Of a DNA stretch of 64,000 bases, positions 26,035-33,878 are shown one piece after another (positions within the stretch are counted from its first letter, which is position 1; each line of letters begins with the position of its first letter). Location of the stretch: contig OY763414.1 in NCBI GenBank assembly GCA_963667435.1, positions 2,046,001-2,110,000 of the forward strand. Direction: 5' to 3'. The translations under genes were made by a program, and so were the position numbers. This DNA is from Marispirochaeta sp963667435 (GTDB lineage Bacteria; Spirochaetota; Spirochaetia; JC444; Marispirochaetaceae). The notes beneath the pieces were generated by a model that was given only the letters and a program-made list of their open reading frames with translations, was not told the DNA's origin and searched no databases.

Positions 26035-26820
26035 TTATGCTTTTCCTTTCCACGGAACTATTATCATCTCTGCAATACGGATGATTCTATCCAGAATAAT
26101 CCCGGTTATCCCCATAACCAGAATACCCATGAACATTACATCACCCCTTAAAAATTTTCCGGCATCCAGCACCATCCACCCGATACCCGATGTGGCTGCC
26201 ACAATCTCGGAAGAAACCAGTGTCGTGTAGGTGAAACCAATACTCACCCGCATACCGGTGAAAATTCCCGGAAGACAGCTGGGAAAAATTACATGGGTGA
26301 AAATCTTCCATTTTCCCGCACCGAGAGACTGGGCTGTATGTATCCTCTCCAGAGGTACGGAAGCAACCGCTGACATGGCATTTATGGACAGGGGAGGAAA
26401 GGCTGCCAGAAATAGCAGGGTAATCTTTGAAACATTCCCTATGCCCAGCCAGATAACCAGGATTGTATAGTATGCCAGAGGAGGAAGGGGTCGGTAGAAC
26501 TCCACAATCGGATCAAAAACCGCCTTTATCTTCCTGCTGTAGCCCATAAGCATTCCCAGGGGAATTGCTGCAAAACAGGCCAGAACAAAACCGGAAATCA
26601 CCCTGAACAGACTGTCTCCCAGATGTTGAAGCAACGTACCCCCCCGGTATCCGTTGACAGCAATATCCAGGAAGGCCCTGAACACACTGGATGGGGAAGG
26701 GATAAAATACTCAGGAAAAATCTTCAATCCTGCAATAACAGCCCAGACCAGCAATATGACCAGAACGGACAGAAGTGAGATGAGCATTTCCCTGATTCTC
26801 TCATTATTATATTTCTTCAT
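26035..26820 (-). CDS. tauC: Taurine/sulfonate ABC transporter permease
   Basis: 261 residues with about six membrane helices. PSSVFRAFLDI near residue 40, FYRPLPPLAYYTILVIWLG near 118-136 and the EAA-type loop with SLGAGKWKIFTHVIFPSCLPG near 170-190 are standard for TauC/SsuC permeases. It is first in the tau operon, 12 bases before the binding-protein gene. The upstream gap holds a terminator for the preceding thiosulfate channel gene and a TTAGTATATA motif that also occurs before the CoA-disulfide reductase gene. Confidence 0.88.
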   Translation of the reverse strand: MKKYNNERIREMLISLLSVLVILLVWAVIAGLKIFPEYFIPSPSSVFRAFLDIAVNGYRGGTLLQHLGDSLFRVISGFVLACFAAIPLGMLMGYSRKIKAVFDPIVEFYRPLPPLAYYTILVIWLGIGNVSKITLLFLAAFPPLSINAMSAVASVPLERIHTAQSLGAGKWKIFTHVIFPSCLPGIFTGMRVSIGFTYTTLVSSEIVAATSGIGWMVLDAGKFLRGDVMFMGILVMGITGIILDRIIRIAEMIIVPWKGKA

Positions 26821-26835
26821 GCTTTCAGAACATCC

Positions 26836-26849
26836 GGTTATATACTAAC
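26836..26849 (-). promoter_or_regulatory. AT-rich motif before tauC, shared with the sulfur operon
   Basis: On the minus strand the motif TTAGTATATAA, within GTTAGTATATAAC, lies about 20 bases before the tauC ATG. TTAGTATATA recurs before the CoA-disulfide reductase gene and a variant occurs before the first rhodanese gene. It overlaps a plausible -10 hexamer with no good -35, suggesting regulated transcription. Confidence 0.4.
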
Positions 26850-26888
26850 AAAAAAAAGGGGATCCGGTTCACTGAACAGACCCCCTTT
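26850..26888 (-). terminator. Intrinsic terminator after the thiosulfate channel gene
   Basis: On the minus strand AAAGGGG and CCCCTTT form the outer stem and GTTC/GAAC the inner stem, followed by a T-run (26857-26850). It separates the CoA-disulfide reductase/thiosulfate channel transcript from the tau operon. Confidence 0.8.
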
Positions 26889-26902
26889 CTTAAACCTTTA
26901 CA

Positions 26903-28186
26903 TCAGTTTACACAGCTGGCGGCCGTTTTTCTGGCAACCACATTACCTATTATGCCGCCCCCGGTAAGGGCCGCAAGGAAAATCCATCCCGAAAGGGAAA
27001 AGTTGGCAATAGGAGTATACAGGGCTCCAACATTACAACCGTTGGCAAGCCGGGTTCCGAATCCCATGAAGAGACCGCCCATAGCAAAAAAGAGAACCTG
27101 CAGGGGCTTAACCTTTAACTCCGACGTGAAGGTAGCTTTGAAAGTTCCCGCCAGCAGCAGCGCTACCAGCGTTCCCAGAACAATGCCAATATTCTGCACG
27201 GAGACGGGATTAACAAAGATGGAAGTTTCAAAGAAGGAAGCAGGCATGTGGGTAAATGCTGACAGGGATTCGGAAGAAACACCGAACAGCATCAAAAGCT
27301 TACCGAACCACATACCGTAAACAGTGGAAGCCCCCCATCCGGCTTTTGTAATTCCCATAAGAAGGGTAAATACCACAGCGATCACAATCGCGCCGGTGCT
27401 CATCTGCCAGGGACGGACAAAAAGCATTTCATAGGTTTCACTGCTGAAAAGCCTGAAGGGCTTTTTCGCCGCTGCTGCTTCCAGAAGCATCTCCTGCTGC
27501 AGTTCGGAACCGACACCGGAGAACCGGTTCTCAGCAATTTTCTTATCCTCATATTTCCTGGCAATCCAGGCAACCAGAGCAGCTAAAAGAACTGTGAGAA
27601 CTACAGCACCAAGATACCCGCTCATACCGTCCCACATAAATAGATCGGGGAAATAGACACCACCGGCAAGCTGTTCTCCAGTTACCGTTGAAAACCAGGA
27701 GTCAGTCACCCAGGAGGCAGTTTTCTGAACGGGAAAGCCAATGAAAACCCCAAGGGCAAAAAATACCAGGGTGGCAGCTGCTCTCGGCAATCCCGTCACC
27801 AGGTCAGTAAGAACCCCCGAGGCACAGCAGGAGGAGAAGGTCATTCCAAATCCGAAGGAAAGTCCTCCGAGTATCAGTCCGAGGTTAATGGGGTTAACCC
27901 ACAGGTTATAGCTTGTTGCATCTTTTCCGTAAAGAAATGCCACAGAAACTGCCGCAGTCCCGGCAAACATCCACATGAGAACCCGCATCAGTTTGGCAGA
28001 ACCGGTTCTATAGGCACGGTTAACACTGCCGGCAAATCCCATAAACGCCCTGGTAAGGGCATAGCCGAACCCAATACCTGCCAGCAGCCGGAAAAGGAGC
28101 ATCTGGGTACCGAGAAAGGCTCCGCCGAAAATCAGCACAACAGCAATCAGGGCAAAGCCCAGAATATTCTCTATTTTACTGTTCAT
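26903..28186 (-). CDS. YeeE/TsuA-family thiosulfate (sulfur) transport channel
   Basis: 427 residues, a very hydrophobic protein with two related halves of the Sulf_transp (YeeE/YedE) fold and more than ten membrane helices. The functional Cys motifs of the family are visible: FSSCCASGVL near residue 115 and RLANGCNVGALY near 387, each in a short helix pointing to the channel centre, where TsuA relays thiosulfate by transient hydrogen bonds. It starts 18 bases after the CoA-disulfide reductase stop with AAGGA upstream, so the two form an operon. It likely imports thiosulfate or another sulfane sulfur species. Confidence 0.88.
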   Translation of the reverse strand: MNSKIENILGFALIAVVLIFGGAFLGTQMLLFRLLAGIGFGYALTRAFMGFAGSVNRAYRTGSAKLMRVLMWMFAGTAAVSVAFLYGKDATSYNLWVNPINLGLILGGLSFGFGMTFSSCCASGVLTDLVTGLPRAAATLVFFALGVFIGFPVQKTASWVTDSWFSTVTGEQLAGGVYFPDLFMWDGMSGYLGAVVLTVLLAALVAWIARKYEDKKIAENRFSGVGSELQQEMLLEAAAAKKPFRLFSSETYEMLFVRPWQMSTGAIVIAVVFTLLMGITKAGWGASTVYGMWFGKLLMLFGVSSESLSAFTHMPASFFETSIFVNPVSVQNIGIVLGTLVALLLAGTFKATFTSELKVKPLQVLFFAMGGLFMGFGTRLANGCNVGALYTPIANFSLSGWIFLAALTGGGIIGNVVARKTAASCVN

Positions 28187-28204
28187 CTTGCGATTGTTCC
28201 TTTA

Positions 28205-29905
28205 TTAATCAAAATTATAACCGGTTAGAATAGGTTCTCTTCCACTTACCTGATCATTGTAGTATTCAAAGAAAGAGATCCCCATAAATCCGCCGGAGAT
28301 ATTAATCACATCATTCCAGCCGCGGTTTTTCAGAGCCATAACGGCATTATAGCTTCTCTGTCCGCTGCGGCAGTGCAGGTAAACAGGCCGGTCTTTGGGG
28401 AATTCATCCAGCCGTTCTCTCAGCTGGCTTAAAGGAATATTTACAGCACCCTTAAGGTGTGACCTTTCATACTCATACACTTCCCGTACATCAAAGATTG
28501 CTGCACCGCTCTCAACCAGTTCCCGGACATCGCTGACGTTCACCTGCCTGAAATCATCATGCAGCAGGTTGGTTCCAACATATCCGGCAAAGTTGACAAC
28601 ATCTTTTGCAGTACCGAAGGGTGGTGCGTAACAGAGTTCAAGATCCTTCAGGTCGTGAATGGTTCCGTTGAACTTGATTACCGTTGCAATTACATCAATG
28701 CGCTTATCCACATTACCTTTACCGATTGCCTGAGCACCGAGAATCTTGCCCGTGGGAACCTCGTAAACCAGTTTGAAATGAAGGCTCTTACTGGAGGGCA
28801 TAAGACCAACCTTGTCTCCGGGAATAATGCGTACACAGCTGTAATCAATCTTCAGTCCACTGTGCTGTATAAATCCGCATGTAAGCCCGGTGGAAGCTGC
28901 ATTGTAATCGAACACCTTCAGAATTGAAGATCCGATATATCCACGGTTATCCACATACTGCTTGTTTATATGGTCAGCAACACTACGGGCCTGTTTCTGG
29001 GCCGGTCCCGCCAGGGGCAGCTTGAAGTAATCATCAAAGAGGTAGCTGTAAACTTCGATTGCATCACCGACTGCATAAATATCTTTATCTATGGTGCGGA
29101 AATTCTGATCCACCTTCATGGCACCGGTTTTTCCGATTTCCAGCCCTGCCTGCTTAGCGAGGTCGGTCTCCGGAGAAACACCTATCGCCATGATTACAAT
29201 ATCGGACTCAATCTTTTTGCCGGACTCCAGCAGAATCATGTTGGTATCAAAGGATGTCACCTTGTCATTCACAATGAGGTTGACTCCCTGATCATGAAGC
29301 TCCTTATGCAGAATCTGCACCATATCATTGTCAAAAATTCTCAGTATCTGAGGCATGGCCTCCACAAGGGTAACCTCATAGCCGGCCTCTTTAAGGTTCT
29401 CCACGGTTTCTATACCGATGAAGCCTCCTCCGATTACACTGATCTTCTTAACGCCCTTCTCTTTGATGGCTTTAGCGATTCTATCTATATCTACAACATT
29501 GCGGATAGTATAGTGCTTTACCTTTTCCAGCCCCGGAATAGGCGGAACAATAGGCTTACCTCCCGGAGAGAGGATCAGCTTGTCATATGATTCGGTATAG
29601 GTCTTTCCTGTACCCAGATCAGCAACGGTAACTTCTTTAGCTTCCCGGTTAATGGAAACAACTTCATTATTAACCCGAACATCGAGATTATACTGCTTTT
29701 TGAAAAGCTCAGGGGTCATAAGGACAAGATCTTCCGCCTTTTCGATCATTCCACTTAGATGATACGGGAGACAACAGTTCGAGAAAGACACGTCAGGTCC
29801 CTTCTCAAATACAATTATCTGATCTTCTTCACTGTGTCTTCGAAGCCGTGCAGCAGCAGATGCACCTCCGGCAACACCGCCAACTACTAGCATTTTTCTG
29901 GGCAT
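28205..29905 (-). CDS. CoA-disulfide reductase fused to rhodanese (CoADR-RHD)
   Basis: 566 residues. The first 450 are a FAD/NAD(P)H pyridine nucleotide-disulfide oxidoreductase: FAD loop VVGGVAGGASAAARLRR at the N-terminus, the single active-site Cys in SFSNCCLPYHLSG (Cys44) and a second dinucleotide loop VIGGGFIGIE near 158. The C-terminal rhodanese domain carries the active loop CRSGQRS beginning at Cys512. Such fusions reduce CoA disulfide, CoA persulfide or polysulfide using NAD(P)H. AAGGAG precedes the start. It leads the transcript with the TsuA-type channel, pointing to intracellular reduction of imported sulfane sulfur. Confidence 0.93.
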   Translation of the reverse strand: MPRKMLVVGGVAGGASAAARLRRHSEEDQIIVFEKGPDVSFSNCCLPYHLSGMIEKAEDLVLMTPELFKKQYNLDVRVNNEVVSINREAKEVTVADLGTGKTYTESYDKLILSPGGKPIVPPIPGLEKVKHYTIRNVVDIDRIAKAIKEKGVKKISVIGGGFIGIETVENLKEAGYEVTLVEAMPQILRIFDNDMVQILHKELHDQGVNLIVNDKVTSFDTNMILLESGKKIESDIVIMAIGVSPETDLAKQAGLEIGKTGAMKVDQNFRTIDKDIYAVGDAIEVYSYLFDDYFKLPLAGPAQKQARSVADHINKQYVDNRGYIGSSILKVFDYNAASTGLTCGFIQHSGLKIDYSCVRIIPGDKVGLMPSSKSLHFKLVYEVPTGKILGAQAIGKGNVDKRIDVIATVIKFNGTIHDLKDLELCYAPPFGTAKDVVNFAGYVGTNLLHDDFRQVNVSDVRELVESGAAIFDVREVYEYERSHLKGAVNIPLSQLRERLDEFPKDRPVYLHCRSGQRSYNAVMALKNRGWNDVINISGGFMGISFFEYYNDQVSGREPILTGYNFD

Positions 29906-29929
29906 CTCAATCTCCTTATGAAGGTAAAA

Positions 29930-29943
29930 GTATATATATACTA
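29930..29943 (-). promoter_or_regulatory. Palindromic AT-rich element before the CoA-disulfide reductase gene
   Basis: AGTATATATATACT is a perfect 14-base palindrome about 25 bases before the start codon; extended on the minus strand it reads TTTAGTATATATATAC and shares TTAGTATATA with the tauC upstream region. The 255-base divergent gap 29906-30160 is strongly AT-rich and also holds a TTGACA (30089-30094) facing the rhodanese gene. Confidence 0.4.
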
Positions 29944-30160
29944 AACAATATCTTACCGATATATTACTGCTGTATCGTAACTATGTAAACAGCCATGCAC
30001 CTGTTTTTGTTCTTTGGAATCACAAAAAAGTGTATTTCATATCTTTATTAGTAAATTTCACGATCTAATAAACCTTTACACATACTTATTGACAACAACA
30101 AAATATAGATGTTAGTTTATATAGCAATAGAGAAATCTTACTTTATTAAGGATTTTATAT

Positions 30161-31087
30161 ATGATTCGAGTTCGTAAAACATGGACAGCAGTCTTAATCC
30201 TGATACCGGTGCTGCTTGTCGGGGCGTGTTCTTTTGTTGATTATGCGGACTCAGGAACCCTGATTATCAGCGCTTCCGATGCTACAGAGAAAATAGCATC
30301 CGGATATATACTGGTGGATGCCCAGCGAGCCTCCTCCTATGGTAAAGAACATCTTGAAAATTCAGTAAATATAGAACGTAAAGCAATTATGATCAGCGAT
30401 CCTGTTCCCAACACCCTGGCACCCGCCAATATAATCGCCGACGTTGCCGGAAAAGTCGGACTGACAGAAGAGTCCAACCTGCTGATCTACGATGACAATA
30501 TGAACATGGATGCATCCCGCCTCTGGTGGACCTTTAAGATATACGGCCATAAAGGAGATATGCGTATCATCTCCGGTGGACTTCCGGCACTGAGAGCTGC
30601 AGGGCAGACAATTACGGACAAAAAAACCGTCATAACCCAGGCCGTATATAAACCATCCCCCCTGAACAAGGACATGCTCGCCACAAAGGAAGAGATTCTG
30701 TCCATGATCAATGATCCCAACGAGGGATTTGTACTAATCGATGTAAGAAGCGATGAGGAATATAACGCCGGAACAATTCCCGGATCAATCCACATTAATC
30801 ATGAAAGAAACATGTTTGTTAACGAGGAGAAAGGAACAACCTTCCGGCCCGTCTCACATAACAGAATTCTCTACAAGGAACTCGGCATAACACCGGACTG
30901 CGAAGTTGTGATGTACTGCAAGAGTTCAGTACGGGCAGCCAACACATATGCGGCCCTCTACAACGCGGGCTATAGAAACCTCAAAATCTATGACGGTGCC
31001 TACCTGGAATGGTCGGCAGAGAAACTGCCTGTAATCAAAACAGAGGTGGATGTAAAAGTAACTAACTCCCAGTCAGATAATTCCTGA
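30161..31087 (+). CDS. Rhodanese-family lipoprotein (two-domain sulfurtransferase)
   Basis: 308 residues. Lipobox VGAC places the lipidated Cys at residue 23, so the enzyme acts outside the cytoplasmic membrane. Two rhodanese domains follow, as in thiosulfate:cyanide sulfurtransferases. The N-terminal one (about 35-155) has no Cys at its loop (LIYDDNMNMDASRLWW) and is a structural partner. The C-terminal one (about 170-290) has the active loop CKSSVRA near residue 251. This loop differs from CRKGVT of classical thiosulfate sulfurtransferase. AAGGA lies eight bases before ATG. It is divergent from the CoADR-TsuA operon and followed by a second rhodanese lipoprotein. Confidence 0.9.
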   Translation: MIRVRKTWTAVLILIPVLLVGACSFVDYADSGTLIISASDATEKIASGYILVDAQRASSYGKEHLENSVNIERKAIMISDPVPNTLAPANIIADVAGKVGLTEESNLLIYDDNMNMDASRLWWTFKIYGHKGDMRIISGGLPALRAAGQTITDKKTVITQAVYKPSPLNKDMLATKEEILSMINDPNEGFVLIDVRSDEEYNAGTIPGSIHINHERNMFVNEEKGTTFRPVSHNRILYKELGITPDCEVVMYCKSSVRAANTYAALYNAGYRNLKIYDGAYLEWSAEKLPVIKTEVDVKVTNSQSDNS

Positions 31088-31142
31088 CGGGATAGTTAAT
31101 AGTCTAACAAGACAGCGATTTTTTTTGCAAGGAGATCATTTT

Positions 31143-32057
31143 ATGAAGAAATTTCTTTACTTGCTGCTTATGGCAGCTCTGGTATTCAGTGCCTGTAGTA
31201 AAGCCGAGCCCAAAACCGCGGAAGCCGCAAAACCTGCAGCGCCTGCTGTTACAGTTGACCCCGTAAAAGAGGCTGCAGAGGCATATTTCATTGATTTTCC
31301 CGGTAACAACCGGATGCTCAAAATGGAAGATGTAATGGCTGCCATCGATGCTAATGAAGATTTTCTTATTCTGGACATCAGAAGAGCAGAAGACTATGCA
31401 AAAGGTCACATTAAAGGTGCGGTAAATGCACCCTGGGGTCCCGCAATTGCAGATGCCCTGAACTGGCTTCCTGACGACGTTCCTGTATACGTAAACTGCT
31501 ATACAGGTCAGACCGCAGGTCAGACAGTTGCCGTTCTCAACATTGCAGGTATCCCCGCACAATCCATCAGGTTCGGATGGAACCTCGGTATTTCCAAAAC
31601 CGAAGGGTATGAAGACTATATTGAAACTACCGAAAACATGAGCCCCGACGCATCCGGTGTAAAATATGATCCCGCTGTTAAAGCCGCCGTTGAGGCTTTC
31701 TTTAATGCCATTCCTGAAAAAGGCAGCAATATCATTGCATCCTCAGCTCTTAAAGAGAAAATGGATGCTGAAGAGCAGATGACAATCGTCTCTGTCCGCC
31801 AGGCCAAGGACTATGCAGCCGGACATATCGAAGGCGCAATCAACATTCCCTGGGGTGCCGGAATGCAGGAGAATTTCTCTCAGCTTCCCACCGATGAGAA
31901 GGTATATGTCTACTGTTACTCCGGCCAGACTGCCGGCCAGACTGTTGGAGTCCTGAGAATGCTCGGCTACGATGCTGTTTCCGTAAAGAGCGGCATGGGT
32001 ACCGCCGGCACCGCCGGTTCAGGTTGGGCCAACGAAGGGTTTCCCGTCGTTCAGTAA
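31143..32057 (+). CDS. Double-rhodanese lipoprotein with two active loops
   Basis: 304 residues from ATG 31143, which has AAGGAGA seven bases upstream; an ATG at 31125 lies before that site. Lipobox FSAC gives lipidated Cys18, followed by an Ala/Pro/Lys-rich linker. Two homologous rhodanese domains follow (about 60-155 and 180-300). Unlike the preceding protein both keep a Cys, in nearly identical loops CYTGQTAGQT and CYSGQTAGQT, each preceded by APWG or IPWG loops, indicating internal duplication. It should carry persulfide on the outer face of the membrane. A strong terminator follows directly. Confidence 0.88.
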   Translation: MKKFLYLLLMAALVFSACSKAEPKTAEAAKPAAPAVTVDPVKEAAEAYFIDFPGNNRMLKMEDVMAAIDANEDFLILDIRRAEDYAKGHIKGAVNAPWGPAIADALNWLPDDVPVYVNCYTGQTAGQTVAVLNIAGIPAQSIRFGWNLGISKTEGYEDYIETTENMSPDASGVKYDPAVKAAVEAFFNAIPEKGSNIIASSALKEKMDAEEQMTIVSVRQAKDYAAGHIEGAINIPWGAGMQENFSQLPTDEKVYVYCYSGQTAGQTVGVLRMLGYDAVSVKSGMGTAGTAGSGWANEGFPVVQ

Positions 32058-32083
32058 TAAGCATACTGGTTTATATACCTACA

Positions 32084-32111
32084 ACCCGGAGTTTCTGCTC
32101 CGGGTTTTTTT
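32084..32111 (+). terminator. Intrinsic terminator after the double-rhodanese gene
   Basis: ACCCGGAG (32084-32091) and CTCCGGGT (32098-32105) form an 8-base stem with a 6-base loop and run into seven T residues. Confidence 0.92.
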
Positions 32112-32142
32112 ATACCTGATTTGAAAAAAACTTATCTCTGTA

Positions 32143-32172
32143 TTGAATTAACACAGTCCTGTGCACTATCTT
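32143..32172 (+). promoter_or_regulatory. Promoter with internal palindrome before the small lipoprotein gene
   Basis: TTGAAT (32143-32148), an 18-base spacer and TATCTT (32167-32172). The spacer contains CACAG-TC-CTGTG (32152-32163), a perfect palindrome placed to serve as an operator. A conventional leader with GGAGG follows. Confidence 0.45.
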
Positions 32173-32205
32173 AATACTTGGTAATTAACAATTACGGAGG
32201 AAGAA

Positions 32206-32580
32206 ATGAAAAAGATAGGACTTTTAGCTATTGTTGTGCTCTTTGCCGCATCCTGTACAACCGTGAGTTTTCAGGGAATGCAGATGACCAAGGACGTTCC
32301 GTCCTTTAATGTTGTCGGAGAATTTGAGAAGGTAGTTGCTCATAACGGAGTCATCGGAAACGCAGCGGGATACAAGCTTATTCAGCTCAACGACAATGAT
32401 GAAAGGATATTCTCCATCATAACCGATGAGATTCAGAAAAAAGGCGGAGACGCTGCAATCGATGTTACCATTGAGTATCGTGCGGACATCCTTGATATTC
32501 TTATTACCGGGATAACCTTCAGCCTCTACTCCCCATCCGATATCATTATTAAAGGAACTATCATTAAATACACCAACTGA
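32206..32580 (+). CDS. Small lipoprotein of unknown function (TRL-like?)
   Basis: 124 residues. Lipobox AASC with Cys17 after a short hydrophobic signal. The mature part contains KKGGDAAIDVTIEYRADILDILITGITFSLYSP in its second half; a Gly-Asp-Ala motif followed by a beta-rich, hydrophobic stretch resembles small TRL-like or Bor-type surface lipoproteins, but I do not recognise the family with certainty. GGAGG sits six bases before ATG. It has its own promoter and terminator, so it is a single-gene transcript. Confidence 0.8.
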   Translation: MKKIGLLAIVVLFAASCTTVSFQGMQMTKDVPSFNVVGEFEKVVAHNGVIGNAAGYKLIQLNDNDERIFSIITDEIQKKGGDAAIDVTIEYRADILDILITGITFSLYSPSDIIIKGTIIKYTN

Positions 32581-32609
32581 TAGAGTTCCGGCAAACGGAT
32601 CAACTTGAG

Positions 32610-32634
32610 CGGGCCTGTTTCAGGCCCGTTTTTT
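32610..32634 (+). terminator. Intrinsic terminator after the small lipoprotein gene
   Basis: CGGGCCTG (32610-32617) and CAGGCCCG (32621-32628) form an 8-base stem with a 3-base loop, followed by six T residues. Confidence 0.93.
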
Positions 32635-32659
32635 AATGTATACAGAATCAGGACAAGCT

Positions 32660-33826
32660 ATGAAACGAGACAAGAAACTGCTTATATACCCGGCAGCATT
32701 TATGGTCAACGCCGGTATCACCATGCTAAATTTCAGCCTAATCTTCTTTATGCGCCGGAACTACGGCACATCCCCGTCACTGGTAGGCTGGCTCTCGGCT
32801 TTCTGGGCCCTGGCCTACCTTGCAGGTTGTCTCGGTCTTGGAGCTTTAAGCCGCAGGCTATCTTATAGAAGAGCACTGCCCGTGGCAACTTTTACCATGG
32901 GACTCTCTGTCCTTCTCATCCTGATTATCCCTTCGGAAGCAGCTTCTTTTGTCTGGTATATTCTTTTCGGTTTTATTACGGCCCTTCACTGGCCTCCCCT
33001 GATGGGTTGGCTGTCCGAAGGTCTCGAAGGTCGGGAGCTTAACCGCGCTGTGGGGGGATTCAATATTTCCTGGAGTACCGGTGCAGGAGCAGGCCCTTTT
33101 ATTGCCGGTTTTCTGGTGGAAAAAAGCGTTTCCCTGCCCCTGACGGTTATAACAGCTCTTTATTGGTGTATTGCACTGGTCTATATGTTTTCACTCATGG
33201 TCTATAGCGGAAAGGCAGCAAACATTACCGACACAGCAATACCAAAGGACAGCACAGACCGGCCGACAGACAACAGCTCCCCTCTCCGTTTTGCCGGCTG
33301 GATAGGTGTTGGCTCCTCATACACACTTCTGGGAGTACTGCTGTTCATTTTTCCCATGTACGCCGTTGACCACCTGGGCTACAGCGAAAGTTTTACCGGA
33401 ATGCTCCTCTTTCTGCGGGGAACTGTAACTGTAGTCGGATTTTATATAGCCGGAAAAACCCTTTTCTGGCACAACAACAGCCTCCAGATAAGCATCAGCC
33501 AGGGAGTACTGGGACTGACAGCGCTTGTTCTTGCTTTTGTCAGCGAAGCGCCAGTCTACATCCTGCTCTTTATCTTCTTCGGACTCACCTTCGCCCTGCA
33601 GTATGCCACCAGTATATTTCACGGCGTTTCAGGGTCAATCGACAGGGAGCGGCGTATGGCTATCCACGAATCCGCCCTGACCATAGGTATAATGACAGGT
33701 TCTGCCGGGGGGGGGCTGCTGTACGAGAGCCTCTCCTTCAGAACAGTCCTCTTACTGACAGCACTGCTTATTCTGTTTGCAGGTATAATCCAGAAGATCA
33801 GCTTCAAAAAAAAGACCGCTTCCTGA
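32660..33826 (+). CDS. Major facilitator superfamily transporter
   Basis: 388 residues from ATG 32660, chosen because AGGA lies six bases upstream; the ATG at 32636 is in the tail of the preceding terminator. Twelve membrane helices are expected. GALSRRLSYRRALP near residues 72-85 matches the loop 2-3 signature GxLaDrxGrrr of MFS proteins. Its substrate is unknown. The last bases of the gene double as the stem and T-run (opposite strand) of the groEL terminator, so the convergent genes are packed with no free spacer. Confidence 0.85.
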   Translation: MKRDKKLLIYPAAFMVNAGITMLNFSLIFFMRRNYGTSPSLVGWLSAFWALAYLAGCLGLGALSRRLSYRRALPVATFTMGLSVLLILIIPSEAASFVWYILFGFITALHWPPLMGWLSEGLEGRELNRAVGGFNISWSTGAGAGPFIAGFLVEKSVSLPLTVITALYWCIALVYMFSLMVYSGKAANITDTAIPKDSTDRPTDNSSPLRFAGWIGVGSSYTLLGVLLFIFPMYAVDHLGYSESFTGMLLFLRGTVTVVGFYIAGKTLFWHNNSLQISISQGVLGLTALVLAFVSEAPVYILLFIFFGLTFALQYATSIFHGVSGSIDRERRMAIHESALTIGIMTGSAGGGLLYESLSFRTVLLLTALLILFAGIIQKISFKKKTAS

Positions 33827-33839
33827 AATCAGGAAGCGG
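33806..33839 (-). terminator. Intrinsic terminator of groEL, inside the MFS gene end
   Basis: On the minus strand CCGCTTCCTGA and TCAGGAAGCGG (33839-33816) form an 11-base stem with a 2-base loop, followed by eight T residues (33813-33806). The left arm and T-run lie within the coding end of the convergent MFS gene. Confidence 0.9.
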
Positions 33840-33878
33840 CCAGTGTTACAAAATCCTCTATAAGGAAAGCCTTTCGGC

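Noticed and set aside
28970..29590. 206-residue plus-strand frame
   Set aside because: Antisense to CoADR-rhodanese and without start signals.
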